Positions 53,753 to 61,542 of a stretch of DNA of 64,000 bases are shown piece by piece. A model generated the notes under the pieces. The model had not been told where the DNA came from and ran no database searches. It was given only the letters and a program-made list of their open reading frames with translations. The DNA lies in the NCBI GenBank assembly GCA_965232485.1, contig OZ246975.1:1364001-1428000 (forward strand), written 5' to 3'. The DNA is from VXPQ01 sp965232485 (GTDB lineage Bacteria; Bacteroidota; Rhodothermia; Rhodothermales; VXPQ01). The translations under genes and the position numbers were made by a program. Position 1 is the stretch's first letter, and the number at the start of each line of letters is the position of its first letter.

Positions 53753-54889
53753 ATGAATATCAAGATGGCGGACCTGCGCGGGCAATACGAAGAGATCGCG
53801 CCCGAGATTGACGAGGCCATTCGGTCCGTCCTGAACCATGCGGCCTTTATCCGGGGCCGGGAAGTAGAGGAGCTGGAATCCGCGCTGGCCGACTACCTGA
53901 ACGTATCGCATGTCCTCGGGGTCGCCAACGGAACCGACGCCCTGCAAATCGCCATGATGGCGCTTGGCGTCGGACCCGGCGACGAAATCATTACCTCTTC
54001 GTTCACGTTCATCGGCACGGCCGAAGCAGCGGCTTTGCTGGGCGCCACGCCCGTCTTTGCGGACATCGACCCCCGAACCTTCAACATTGATCCCGCCTGC
54101 ATCGAACCCCTGATTACGCCCCGCACCAAGGCCATCGTCCCGGTGCACCTCTTCGGACAGCCAGCGGATATGGCGCCCATAATGGACATCGCCCAACGCC
54201 ATGGACTGCCCGTCATCGAGGACAATGCACAAGCTGTCGGCGCGGAATACCGGGGGACCCCGACCGGAGGCGTCGGGGACATCGGGTGCCTTTCTTTTTT
54301 CCCTACGAAAAATCTCGGATGCTACGGGGACGGCGGCGCCCTCTCGACCCGCAACGCCGCCTTGCATAAAAAGGCCCGCATGCTGTCGAATCATGGCAGC
54401 GAGCAAAAATATTACAACGAACTCGTGGGCGTAAACAGCCGGCTCGACACCATCCAGGCCGCCATTTTGAAGGTCAAACTCCGGCGCCTCAACGAAACCC
54501 ACGCCCGCCGTCAGCAGGCTGCGCAACGATACGATGCACTGTTCGAGGGGCGCCCCTTCATCGCCGCGCCGCATTGCGCCCCCAACCGAACGCATGTATA
54601 CCACCAGTACACGCTCCGCATCTCCGAGGACTTGCCCGGGAATCGGGACGGTTTATCCGCCTACCTGAAAACGCGCCGGATTCCGCACGCGATATATTAC
54701 CCCGCGCCGTTGCATAAACTTCCTGTTTTTGCGCAGGGCGGTTGCCGGTGCGGACCCCTCGACCAAACGGAAAAAGCGTCCCGCGAAGTCCTGTCCCTCC
54801 CCATGCATCCCCTGCTTTCGGAAGCCGAACAGGAATACATTGCGGACGAAATCCTGCGTTACTGCGATCGCGCGCTGGCCACGGGATAA
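53753..54889 (+). CDS. DegT/DnrJ/EryC1 sugar aminotransferase (WbpE-like)
   Basis: PLP-dependent aminotransferase of nucleotide sugars. The 378-aa product begins MNIKMADLRGQYEEIAPEID and has HVLGVANGTDALQIAMMALG (PLP phosphate loop), ITSSFTFIGTAEAAALLGAT, PVIEDNAQAVGAEYRG with the conserved Asp, and the PLP lysine in SFFPTKNLGCYGDGGAL near residue 185. The strong resemblance to WbpE/WlaK-type enzymes suggests amination of a UDP-3-keto sugar acid. It is the second gene of a two-gene operon with the acetyltransferase. Confidence 0.93.
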   Translation: MNIKMADLRGQYEEIAPEIDEAIRSVLNHAAFIRGREVEELESALADYLNVSHVLGVANGTDALQIAMMALGVGPGDEIITSSFTFIGTAEAAALLGATPVFADIDPRTFNIDPACIEPLITPRTKAIVPVHLFGQPADMAPIMDIAQRHGLPVIEDNAQAVGAEYRGTPTGGVGDIGCLSFFPTKNLGCYGDGGALSTRNAALHKKARMLSNHGSEQKYYNELVGVNSRLDTIQAAILKVKLRRLNETHARRQQAAQRYDALFEGRPFIAAPHCAPNRTHVYHQYTLRISEDLPGNRDGLSAYLKTRRIPHAIYYPAPLHKLPVFAQGGCRCGPLDQTEKASREVLSLPMHPLLSEAEQEYIADEILRYCDRALATG

Positions 54890-54981
54890 GGCAACCGAAT
54901 GAGACGGGCCGGGCGGGCGGAGGAGGCAAACAAAGCGAGACAGGCCCCTATCCGTTGCCTTCCCGGCTAATCCGTCATGCG

Positions 54982-57150
54982 CTATCGAAGCGCCATCACG
55001 CTCCAGGTCTGGATTTTTTCGTCGGATTTCAGGCGAATAACGTACAGTCCGGGAGCAACGCCTTGCCCAGGCGTCGCGCACCCGTCCCATTCGAATGTGG
55101 ACTGTTCCACGCGCATACGGAACACCCGCCGCCCCAGCATATCGAAAACCTCTGCTTCCGTGCCGGGAGACAGCGAAGGAATCCGCAATACGTCGCTACA
55201 AACATAAAACGGATTGGGATACGGCGGCTGCGGCTCTGTATTCGGAGCGGGCGCTTCTGGCGGAGGCAGCGCGGCGGGCGGGCGCTCCCGAACCGCAATC
55301 CGGTTGCGCTCCCGATCAATCAGGGTGGCGTACCGAGGCGAATCCACCGGACCGGACAAGACAATATCCATTGCGCCGGGCTCCAGCGCCTCCCCGTCCG
55401 CAACATATCCTATGATACGGACCTCGCCTCGCTCGGCGTCGTAACCGCTTCCCAGCACGACCCGGGGATCCGCCGAGGCAGCCACCGAAACGCCCGCCTC
55501 CGGAGCGGGCGCAATAATCTGAAAGCCCCGCATCGCCGCATCGTATTCCAGCCGCAAAAAGTGACGGGTTTCCCCCTGCCTGATCCGCTGTACATGCGCC
55601 AGAGCGCTCCCTGACTTGCCCGAAGACATCGTCTCCGGCGGCAACGCTACGCCGTCGGGCCACTGCCCCCGCATAACTGCCTGCGACAACACGGTCAAGT
55701 CCCGCACATCCAGCGCGCCGTCTCCTGCGGGAAACGGAAAGAGGTCCACGGCGGTCGTTTGCGCGGGCGTGACCATGCGGCGCGCCAGCACAAAGTCGAT
55801 GGCATGCACGATGTCCATGACATCCACAGCGCCGTCACCCTCGGCGTCGCCTCGGCCACCGCGACCTCTTCCGGTTATGAATAATGTTTTGGGGGAATGA
55901 TCTCCGTTATGATTGAAGTGCACCCGGGCCTCCTGTTGTCCGAAAACCGTCGGCGACGGCGCAAACATCACGTACACATCCATGCTGTCGCCGGGCGCCA
56001 CCATCCCCGAACCCGGATTGACGGTAAAAAGCGGATGCTCGCTCGCGATGTTCGTCACATGCAGGTTGGCTTGATCGGCGGTGTTCTTCACGGAAATCCG
56101 TACGCTGTCCACCTCGCCCACATGCACGTCGCCCACATCGAAAATCGACGAGGATACGCTGAATTCAGGCAGCGGCGGACGCACCGTGAGCACATATTTC
56201 GAGGCTCCGACCGCAATGCCCGCATCAGCCCCGTCCGATACGGCCTGTGCGCCCACTACGTTCGACAACACAAGCGTATCGTTTCGGGCGGTCGTCACCA
56301 GACCGGCGCGGAATTGCAACGTAACGAGGGGGTCGTATCGCCCCGAAGGCAGGGCGGCGATACCCTGCCCCAGCAACACCACCTTCAGCGCGCCCTCCGA
56401 CACCGTATATTGCAGCGTCCAGGACCCGTCGTCGGACACGGCTTCTCCCCGCAAGACATTATGGAGGCGCACATGCCTGCCGCGCCAGCCCACTTCGAAC
56501 TGTACGCCCGTTACGCCGGCAAGCGCCGTCAGATTGAGCGAGACGGGCACATGAATCGAGTCTCCTCCAGACACAAGGCTCCCGGTCTGTTCGCTGAATT
56601 GCAGCGCGCCGCGGACCGCACCCGCCGTAGCGTAGGAAGTCACTCGTATATCGTCAATGCGGAGATTGCCGGACTTGCTCGCCCCAAGCCCCTCTAAACG
56701 CAATCTCACAAGGCCCCTGCCAAGAAGCGCAGGCGGCAACGCCACCGTAATCTCGCGATAACGGGACGCGGCTTCGGGCGCGGCCGACCCCGCCCCCAGC
56801 ACCACGACCGGGAACGTAACGCCCCCGTCGACGGACGCCGTGACGCGCAAATTGCCGCGATCGTAGGCGCCGGTCCGACGCACGGAATACGTCAGCAGGG
56901 CAAACCCGGCTCCCCCCAGGCTGAAGTCGGGCGTCGCGGCGTTTGCGACGCGGGCGGCGGCATGCTCCAGGTTATTCCCGCCCGAGCCGGAAGAAGGCGT
57001 CGTGGCGCCGATGCTCCACCCGTTCTCCAGCGCCCATCCGTCCGGCGGCGACTCGGTAAAATCCTCTTCGAAAACGACCGTCTGCGCATAGCCGACGGCC
57101 ACAGGCAGCAGCAACCAGAGCAAGGCGAACAAAGAAATCGGGGCGGACAT
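54982..57150 (-). CDS. Secreted cohesin-like / Hydin-like / dockerin-like protein with type IX sorting domain
   Basis: A 722-aa product from ATG 57148-57150 (MSAPISLFALLWLLLPVAVG, signal ending GYAQ); the frame extends 29 codons upstream without support. Order: a jelly-roll-like region (FSLGGAGFALLTYSVRRTGA), a cohesin-like domain at about 190-300 (LTALAGVTGVQFEVGWRGR, YDPLVTLQFRAGLVT), an ASPM/SPD-2/Hydin-like Ig domain at about 325-430 (FDVGDVHVGEVDSVRISVKN, VFGQQEARVHFNHNGD), and a dockerin-like Ca-binding pair at about 437-500 (GDAEGDGAVDVMDIVHAIDF, GDGALDVRDLTVLSQAV). The C-terminal sorting domain is PYPNPFYVCSDVLRIPS ... LYVIRLKSDEKIQTWSV. No enzyme domain was recognised; a surface scaffold role is inference. 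Confidence 0.82.
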   Translation of the reverse strand: MSAPISLFALLWLLLPVAVGYAQTVVFEEDFTESPPDGWALENGWSIGATTPSSGSGGNNLEHAAARVANAATPDFSLGGAGFALLTYSVRRTGAYDRGNLRVTASVDGGVTFPVVVLGAGSAAPEAASRYREITVALPPALLGRGLVRLRLEGLGASKSGNLRIDDIRVTSYATAGAVRGALQFSEQTGSLVSGGDSIHVPVSLNLTALAGVTGVQFEVGWRGRHVRLHNVLRGEAVSDDGSWTLQYTVSEGALKVVLLGQGIAALPSGRYDPLVTLQFRAGLVTTARNDTLVLSNVVGAQAVSDGADAGIAVGASKYVLTVRPPLPEFSVSSSIFDVGDVHVGEVDSVRISVKNTADQANLHVTNIASEHPLFTVNPGSGMVAPGDSMDVYVMFAPSPTVFGQQEARVHFNHNGDHSPKTLFITGRGRGGRGDAEGDGAVDVMDIVHAIDFVLARRMVTPAQTTAVDLFPFPAGDGALDVRDLTVLSQAVMRGQWPDGVALPPETMSSGKSGSALAHVQRIRQGETRHFLRLEYDAAMRGFQIIAPAPEAGVSVAASADPRVVLGSGYDAERGEVRIIGYVADGEALEPGAMDIVLSGPVDSPRYATLIDRERNRIAVRERPPAALPPPEAPAPNTEPQPPYPNPFYVCSDVLRIPSLSPGTEAEVFDMLGRRVFRMRVEQSTFEWDGCATPGQGVAPGLYVIRLKSDEKIQTWSVMALR

Positions 57151-57236
57151 GGCAGGGGAGCGACAGACGCTGTTTTTGCGCGATGGAGAGCGAAATGGAA
57201 GGACGGCCCGCATACGGAACAAGCCTTCAAACTGCA

Positions 57237-57499
57237 CCCATAGACACGCAAACGCCGCAGATATAACCCCAGCCGGAAAATTTATTTTGGGACGGGGCGG
57301 GACTTGCCCGTCTCAAGAGATCACAGCGCAAACAGAGGGCTGGACGCGCATTGAAACGAAACGTAAGACCGGGATACGCCTGCCGCCCCACGGCCTGCCA
57401 CACGTTTACGTTTCGCGAAAAGGCGCAAATACAGGACCCCATATCCACGAGATCACAGAAACGAGCCCGGCCCCAACCCACGCCGCCTTATTTATTTAA
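57237..57499. repeat. Long dispersed intergenic repeat, copy A (interrupted by a MITE)
   Basis: About 260 bp starting CCCATAGACACGCAAACGCC and ending CCTTATTTATTTAA. It is homologous to 62902-63162, sharing AGAGATCACAGCGCAAACAG, CCGGGATACGCCTGCCGCCC and CACACGTTTACGTTTCG. After the MITE insertion the repeat resumes at 57762 (CCTCAAATTTTTCGCGCCTG). No convincing protein is conserved in either copy. Confidence 0.75.
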
Positions 57500-57757
57500 G
57501 GAAGCTCTGACTAACTCCACTTTGATCAGCGCTTCACTTTCACGCGTAAAAAACGACATGACGGCGTTATTGAAATCAGCGAAAAACACGGCGGATTCGG
57601 GTTGTCGCGGTCGTGAAGCGCCCTTCGGGAGGCTGACAGGCATGCGCTGGCTGTGTCATTCCTCATTACGCGGAGCCGCCACACTACCTTCTTCGTCATT
57701 CCTTGCCAGCGCATGCCTGTCAGCCTCTGAATCTTTGCGGACTTAATCAGAGCTTCC
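57500..57757. mobile_element. Complete MITE copy (258 bp) with TTAA target duplication
   Basis: Begins GGAAGCTCTGACTAACTCC and ends GACTTAATCAGAGCTTCC. It is flanked by perfect TTAA duplications (57496-57499 and 57758-57761). A 23-bp perfect inverted repeat (57629-57651 and 57705-57727, core CTGACAGGCATGCGCTGGC) can form a long hairpin in the right half. It encodes no transposase. Confidence 0.9.
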
Positions 57758-57770
57758 TTAACCTCAAATT

Positions 57771-57807
57771 TTTCGCGCCTGAATATTTTAATCAGGGGGC
57801 GGGAGGA
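57771..57807. repeat. Short dispersed repeat, also at 62074-62109
   Basis: TTTCGCGCCTGAATATTTTA ATCAGGGGGCGGGAGGA is present almost identically at 62074-62109. Both copies lie near an IS256 transposase fragment: directly before it here, just after it at 62 kb. Confidence 0.7.
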
Positions 57808-57821
57808 CACATCGTCAAGGC

Positions 57822-57860
57822 GCTTTCCCGAACGACGAGGCCATCTTCAAATTGCTGTTT
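57822..57860 (+). pseudogene. IS256-family transposase fragment (about 13 codons)
   Basis: GCGCTTTCCCGAACGACGAG GCCATCTTCAAA encodes FPNDEAIFKLLF, matching the longer C-terminal transposase fragment at 61863. It is only a scrap; the sequence diverges into the membrane protein gene on the other strand. Confidence 0.5.
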
Positions 57861-58462
57861 TACTCGCCTTTCCTGATTTTCCTCCGTTCCTGTTCGATCT
57901 GGCGCTTTCGTCTTGCTTTCTCCTGCTCCAAGAGCTCAGCGCGCTCTCGTTTTTGCTCCTCCAGTCGCTCGACTTTTTGCCATTCCTGGTAGTTGTCGTA
58001 TCCTCGTAGTTTGGCCTCAAAATCACGATCATCCTGTATCTTGTCTTCCCACTCCTCTTTTGCCAATCGTTTGGCCTCTTGCCATTCTTCGTAGTTCTGA
58101 TATCCGTGCGCCCGGGCTTCCATATCCTCCGCTTCCTTTGTGATTGCTTCCCATTCGTCGTAATTTCGGTAACCTGATTTTCGTGCTGTTGCGTCTGCTT
58201 CTTTCTTTCTCTGTTCTTCTTCATTTTTGCGTACTATCCAAGCAGATACGTTCTTATAGAGTATCCAGATAATTATTATCGCTATAAGAAGAATCAACCA
58301 TACCCAAAAATATTCCCAAATGAATAATAAAATTATTATAAGTGCTTCAAATATAATGTAACCCTCTGCGAATCCTTCGATGATAAAGAAGGCGATAAAG
58401 AAAATCATTAAACTGCAGATTATATAAACTATATAAAGTAGAACGCTGGTATTGTATCTCAT
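57860..58462 (-). CDS. AT-rich membrane protein with GYxNYxEW repeats
   Basis: A 200-aa protein of unrecognised family. Residues about 1-70 are strongly hydrophobic, with two or three TM helices (VLLYIVYIICSLMIFFIAFF, FVWVWLILLIAIIIIWILY-like). Residues 75-200 are a highly charged coiled region with three copies of a GYxNYxEW motif (GYRNYDEWE, GYQNYEEWQ, GYDNYQEWQ) spaced by about 23 and 34 residues. Base composition is clearly more AT-rich than its surroundings, suggesting transfer. The region around the start (TTTGAAATCATGAGATAC) resembles that of the next gene, and both proteins start MRY. Confidence 0.65.
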   Translation of the reverse strand: MRYNTSVLLYIVYIICSLMIFFIAFFIIEGFAEGYIIFEALIIILLFIWEYFWVWLILLIAIIIIWILYKNVSAWIVRKNEEEQRKKEADATARKSGYRNYDEWEAITKEAEDMEARAHGYQNYEEWQEAKRLAKEEWEDKIQDDRDFEAKLRGYDNYQEWQKVERLEEQKRERAELLEQEKARRKRQIEQERRKIRKGE

Positions 58463-58521
58463 GATTTCAAAAGATTGATTCGTGATCTGATTCGAAAGGC
58501 ATGCTCTCTACTATGAAGCGT

Positions 58522-59019
58522 CTAATAAAAATATAAATCTTCTTGAAATTCCCACTCTTCTTCTAAATATTCTTCATTCAATTCTTCCCATTTTTCTTTC
58601 AAATATTGTTCTGACAATCTTTCCCATGCCTGTGCTGCTGCTTCCCATGCCTGCGCCTTTTTTGTTTCATTGTTTGCCCACGCATTTTCCGCCTTATTCC
58701 ATGCTTTGCTTGCCTGTAAAAAAGCGCCTTCTTTGGCATTTCGCCTTACTGCCACTGCACCTGCTTGCGCCTGTTTAATCTTGTTCTGCTCTCGGCTTCT
58801 GTGGACATAACGCCCCAATTTTCCATATTCTGCCTTGATTGCTTGCAATTCCGCTTCCAAAGCTTGAACTACTAAATCTCTGGATGCTTCCATTTGCATC
58901 TGTGTTTTCGATTGAGCCTGTGCTTTTTCATGTATTTCAGTATCGATTTCCGATGCTGTTTGCGAACCACATCCCATGCAAAGTGCAAAGAAAATCAGGA
59001 GGATGACAAGGTATCGCAT
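58522..59019 (-). CDS. AT-rich coiled-coil lipoprotein
   Basis: A 165-aa product with signal MRYLVILLIFFALCMGCGSQ; the Cys in LCMGC is the likely lipidation site. The mature part is Ala/Glu/Gln-rich and helical (ASRDLVVQALEAELQAIKAE, AWNKAENAWANNETKKAQAW EAAAQAWERL), ending in the acidic YLEEEWEFQEDLYFY. The family is not recognised. It is AT-rich like the membrane protein downstream; the 59-nt gap and matching strand suggest a two-gene unit. Confidence 0.65.
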   Translation of the reverse strand: MRYLVILLIFFALCMGCGSQTASEIDTEIHEKAQAQSKTQMQMEASRDLVVQALEAELQAIKAEYGKLGRYVHRSREQNKIKQAQAGAVAVRRNAKEGAFLQASKAWNKAENAWANNETKKAQAWEAAAQAWERLSEQYLKEKWEELNEEYLEEEWEFQEDLYFY

Positions 59020-59049
59020 GATCTCAAAGGATTTGGGTTATGGTCTGGG

Positions 59050-59184
59050 CTAAGGAGTACTCTTCAATTTCTTGCACACCATATATAAATCCGTAAATGC
59101 AGACAATGTATAGGCCTGCGTCGCATTCTTATATAAATCCCGATATCGCACCTTGTGGTAAATCCAAAGATTCTTGATTACCCC
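59050..59184 (-). pseudogene. C-terminal remnant of an IS5-family transposase
   Basis: The frame reads VIKNLWIYHKVRYRDLYKNA TQAYTLSAFTDLYMVCKKLK, collinear with the C-terminus of the intact transposase (VVKHLWGYRKTRYRGLRKNA AQVYTLFALANFYMARKKLI). It is a diverged relic, not derived recently from the intact copy. Confidence 0.75.
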
Positions 59185-59258
59185 ATTTCGTTGGTCATTC
59201 TCGCCCCTCCCTTTTTGCCCTATTTCGTTGGTCATTCTCGCCCCTCCCTTTTTGCCCT
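59185..59258. repeat. 37-bp tandem duplication
   Basis: ATTTCGTTGGTCATTCTCGC followed by CCCTCCCTTTTTGCCC occurs twice in direct succession. The second copy forms the 3' end of the DUF4126 gene (its KRERKRAKREGRE tail). Confidence 0.8.
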
Positions 59259-59813
59259 TTTCCTCTCTTTTCTTTTTTTCCAGAATTTCCAGATTTTACG
59301 AATGAGAATCGCAAAAACCAGAAGGAAGATTACCAGCAAGCCGAGAAACAGCCAAGGATGGGTAAATACCAGCCATAAGGCGCCTAATGCTAACGAGTCT
59401 TCTCCGACTGACGCAGTCGCGTTCGTGATCGGCTCAAGAATCGGCGCCCGGTAGCCCTCTTTGAACATATGGCTTGTCATAGCGACGCCGCCGCCAGCCA
59501 GTACGCCTGTAATGTCTCCCGTCCCTGCATAGCCCATCAGAGCCGCCACCGGAGGACGTATAAAGGTATGAACCGCGCCCCAAACCGAATCAAACCCTGG
59601 AAATTTATCAGCCACGAATTCGATGCAGTACATCAGACCTGCAGCGCCGATGACGTACCAGTTTTGAAGTACATCCAGATCGCCCGGCAAATCTACGGTT
59701 CCGGTTGCCCCGGCCAGTCCCAAGGCAAACACAGTAGCGTACAGGTTGAGCCCGCCTGCAAAGCCTACCCCGGCAATCAGAGTCAAGGCGCCCATTAGCT
59801 CAGTCATTTCCAT
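59232..59813 (-). CDS. DUF4126 family membrane protein
   Basis: A 193-aa membrane protein from ATG 59811-59813 (MEMTELMGALTLIAGVGFAG); an ATG two codons later and a TTG at 59855 are alternatives. GGLNLYATVFALGLAGATGT, YCIEFVADKFPGFDSVWGAV HTFIRPP and the glycine-rich TGDITGVLAGGGVAMTSH are typical of DUF4126. About four TM helices are followed by a basic cytoplasmic tail (KIWKFWKKRKERKRAKREGR). Function unknown. Its start overlaps the end of the upstream small zinc-finger-like gene by 14 nt. Confidence 0.8.
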   Translation of the reverse strand: MEMTELMGALTLIAGVGFAGGLNLYATVFALGLAGATGTVDLPGDLDVLQNWYVIGAAGLMYCIEFVADKFPGFDSVWGAVHTFIRPPVAALMGYAGTGDITGVLAGGGVAMTSHMFKEGYRAPILEPITNATASVGEDSLALGALWLVFTHPWLFLGLLVIFLLVFAILIRKIWKFWKKRKERKRAKREGRE

Positions 59814-60054
59814 GACTTTCCATCCAGAACGTTTTATTCCCGCGCCAATCGCCAATCAAGGCGCCACAGTCTGCGCAATACACCCTCTTATGCAAGAACG
59901 GCAATGCAAGCCAAGCGGGGGGACACAAGAATCCTCCCCACAGGCATACGCGGAAAGATTTTTTGTCGCGTTGGATGGATTGGCCCGTTCCTTTACAATG
60001 GCGACAGGGTTTGTCAGGATCCATTTCCGCAAGAGATTTTTCAATGGTTTGCAT
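59800..60054 (-). CDS. Small Cys-rich (zinc-ribbon-like) protein
   Basis: An 84-aa protein, MQTIEKSLAEMDPDKPCRHC, with CRHCKGTG (a DnaJ-type Cys motif) at about 17-24 and a second pair CADCG near 60-64; a hydrophobic stretch LWGGFLCPPAWLALPFLHKR lies between. Two CxxC knuckles suggest zinc binding. It overlaps the DUF4126 gene downstream, so they are probably cotranslated. Family not recognised. Confidence 0.6.
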   Translation of the reverse strand: MQTIEKSLAEMDPDKPCRHCKGTGQSIQRDKKSFRVCLWGGFLCPPAWLALPFLHKRVYCADCGALIGDWRGNKTFWMESHGND

Positions 60055-60167
60055 ATCCGATCACTTTGAGACGCTTCCGTCTTAAGCGCAGGGTTACAGA
60101 GGAGAGAAGTGGTTCGGGAAATTCGGACAGTCAGTCCGGGTCGTTTTAAGTGCAGGGTTGCGGTGGG

Positions 60168-61043
60168 TTACGCCGCCTTGGTCAGCGGCTTTCGTCTGTA
60201 ATATACGTCGTCGGGGGTTCTATTGTCAAGTCCTTGGTGCGGGCGCTCTTCGTTGAAGTAGCGCAGGTAGTCGGCGATTCCCTTTCTGGCCTCGACCACC
60301 GTGTCGTAGGCGCGCCGGTAGACTTCTTCCTGTTTGAGGCTGCGCCAGAAGCGCTCCACGTACACGTTGTCCAGCCAGCGGCCCTTGCCGTCCATGGAGA
60401 TGCGCACGCCGTGCGCCTTCAGCGCGCCCGTGAACGCCTCGGAGGTGAATTGCGCCCCCTGGTCCGTGTTGAAAACCTCTGGAGCGCCATAGCGCGCAAT
60501 CGCTTCCTCGAGAGCTTCCACGCAAAAACGAGCGTCCATCGTGTTCGAGATGCGGTGGGCGAGCACTTTGCGGCTATGCCAGTCTATGACGGCCGTGAGA
60601 TACAAGAAGCCTCGCTCCATGGGGATGAACGTAATGTCCGCCGCATAGACCTGGCCGGGTTTGTCGATCGTCATGGTCTTGAGCAGGTAGGGATATATCT
60701 TGTGTCCTGTCCCGGGAGAGGACGTGCGCCGCTTCGGGTAGATGGCCATAAGGCCCATAAGGCGCATGAGGCGTGCGACGCGGCTGCGCGCCGCCGTATG
60801 CCCCTTCGCCTCGAGCAGGCTCTTTATGGTGCGCGAGCCGCTCGTGGGACGATCCATATAGATGCGGTCTATCTCCTTCATAAGAAACAGGTTCTCCTTG
60901 CGCTCTCCGCGAGGGCGGTAGTACGCCGTGGAGCGGCTCAGCGCCAGAAGCGCGCATTGCCGAACGACAGGCAAGGAGTGCAAACGATTGATCCGGGCCT
61001 TGCGCTCGGCTACAGGCCGCGACCGAGCGCCTTCGATAAAAAA
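60168..61043 (-). CDS. IS3-family transposase OrfB (made by -1 frameshift)
   Basis: Catalytic DDE integrase part. Visible motifs: LSRSTAYYRPRGERKENLFL (HTH_21-like), KPGQVYAADITFIPMERGFL with the first Asp, VFNTDQGAQFTSEAFTGALK with the second Asp, and SLKQEEVYRRAYDTVVEARK with the Glu, ending RPHQGLDNRTPDDVYYRRKP. It has no start of its own near the overlap; expression as an OrfAB fusion is expected by slippage at T TTT TTA (61037-61043). The open frame extends to 61169 but that part overlaps orfA. Confidence 0.92.
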   Translation of the reverse strand, partial: FFIEGARSRPVAERKARINRLHSLPVVRQCALLALSRSTAYYRPRGERKENLFLMKEIDRIYMDRPTSGSRTIKSLLEAKGHTAARSRVARLMRLMGLMAIYPKRRTSSPGTGHKIYPYLLKTMTIDKPGQVYAADITFIPMERGFLYLTAVIDWHSRKVLAHRISNTMDARFCVEALEEAIARYGAPEVFNTDQGAQFTSEAFTGALKAHGVRISMDGKGRWLDNVYVERFWRSLKQEEVYRRAYDTVVEARKGIADYLRYFNEERPHQGLDNRTPDDVYYRRKPLTKAA

Positions 61044-61339
61044 TCCTTCTCCATCGACAACTCCCCGATCTTCGCGTGAAGCGCCTCGATCTTTCTGTCG
61101 CGTTCGTCGGGAACGTTGCGGCTTCGGACAAACGCCTCCTCGGCGCTCTCTGTGAGCTGCTTCTTCCACGACTGTATCTGATTCGGATGCACCTCGAAGC
61201 GTTCGGCGAGTTCGGCCAGCGTGCTGTCGCCGCGCATGGCGGCAAGGGCTACCTTCGCCTTGAACGAAGGACTATGGGTTCTGCGTGTGCGTCTGGACAT
61301 GGGTCTTGTCTGGTTGATTGCGTTGGAACAAGGTCGCAA
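61010..61339 (-). CDS. IS3-family transposase OrfA
   Basis: A 109-aa helix-turn-helix protein: RRTRRTHSPSFKAKVALAAM RGDSTLAELAERFEVHPNQI QSWKKQL is the HTH_Tnp_1 domain, followed by a leucine-zipper-like tail (IEALHAKIGELSMEKDFLSK) used for oligomerisation. The slippery heptamer lies in the codons for DFL, 11 codons before the stop. The most likely initiating Met is MSRRTRRTHS, 13 codons inside the frame. Confidence 0.93.
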   Translation of the reverse strand: MRPCSNAINQTRPMSRRTRRTHSPSFKAKVALAAMRGDSTLAELAERFEVHPNQIQSWKKQLTESAEEAFVRSRNVPDERDRKIEALHAKIGELSMEKDFLSKALGRGL

Positions 61340-61435
61340 CAGTACACCTTAAATTCCCGCGAAATCTGTCCAATCAACCCGAACCACCTCTGAGCTCTTG
61401 CCGCCTTGCGGCAACAACATTTGCCTGCTAATGTA

Positions 61436-61446
61436 CCCCCCCCCCC
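61436..61446. repeat. Poly-C run of 11 bases
   Basis: Lies in apparently non-coding DNA between the IS3 element and the IS256 fragment. No start or gene is gated by it. Confidence 0.5.
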
Positions 61447-61542
61447 TCAGGATTTATGAAATATTCCCTTCTCCGCTTCACGCGTACATTGATCTCCGCA
61501 GCGATTTGGGCCTGCGTTGCGAGCGAGGCGCGTACCGCCAGA

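Larger units (their letters stand above)
60110..61386 (-). mobile_element. IS3-family insertion sequence (about 1277 bp)
   Basis: Ends start with TGGTTCGGG: left TGGTTCGGGAAATTCGGACA (60110 onward) and, read inward from 61386, TGGTTCGGGTTGATTGGACA, giving imperfect terminal repeats. It contains overlapping orfA and orfB on the minus strand. No clear target duplication flanks it (AAG / CCT). It appears intact. Confidence 0.88.

Noticed and set aside
57227..57481. 84-codon minus-strand frame in the long repeat, with a partial match at 62862-63119
   Set aside because: The shared peptide is broken by frame changes between copies, so conservation is of DNA and not of protein.
61436..61446. Second poly-C run as a phase-variation switch
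   Set aside because: No credible gene starts after it; it sits among IS debris.
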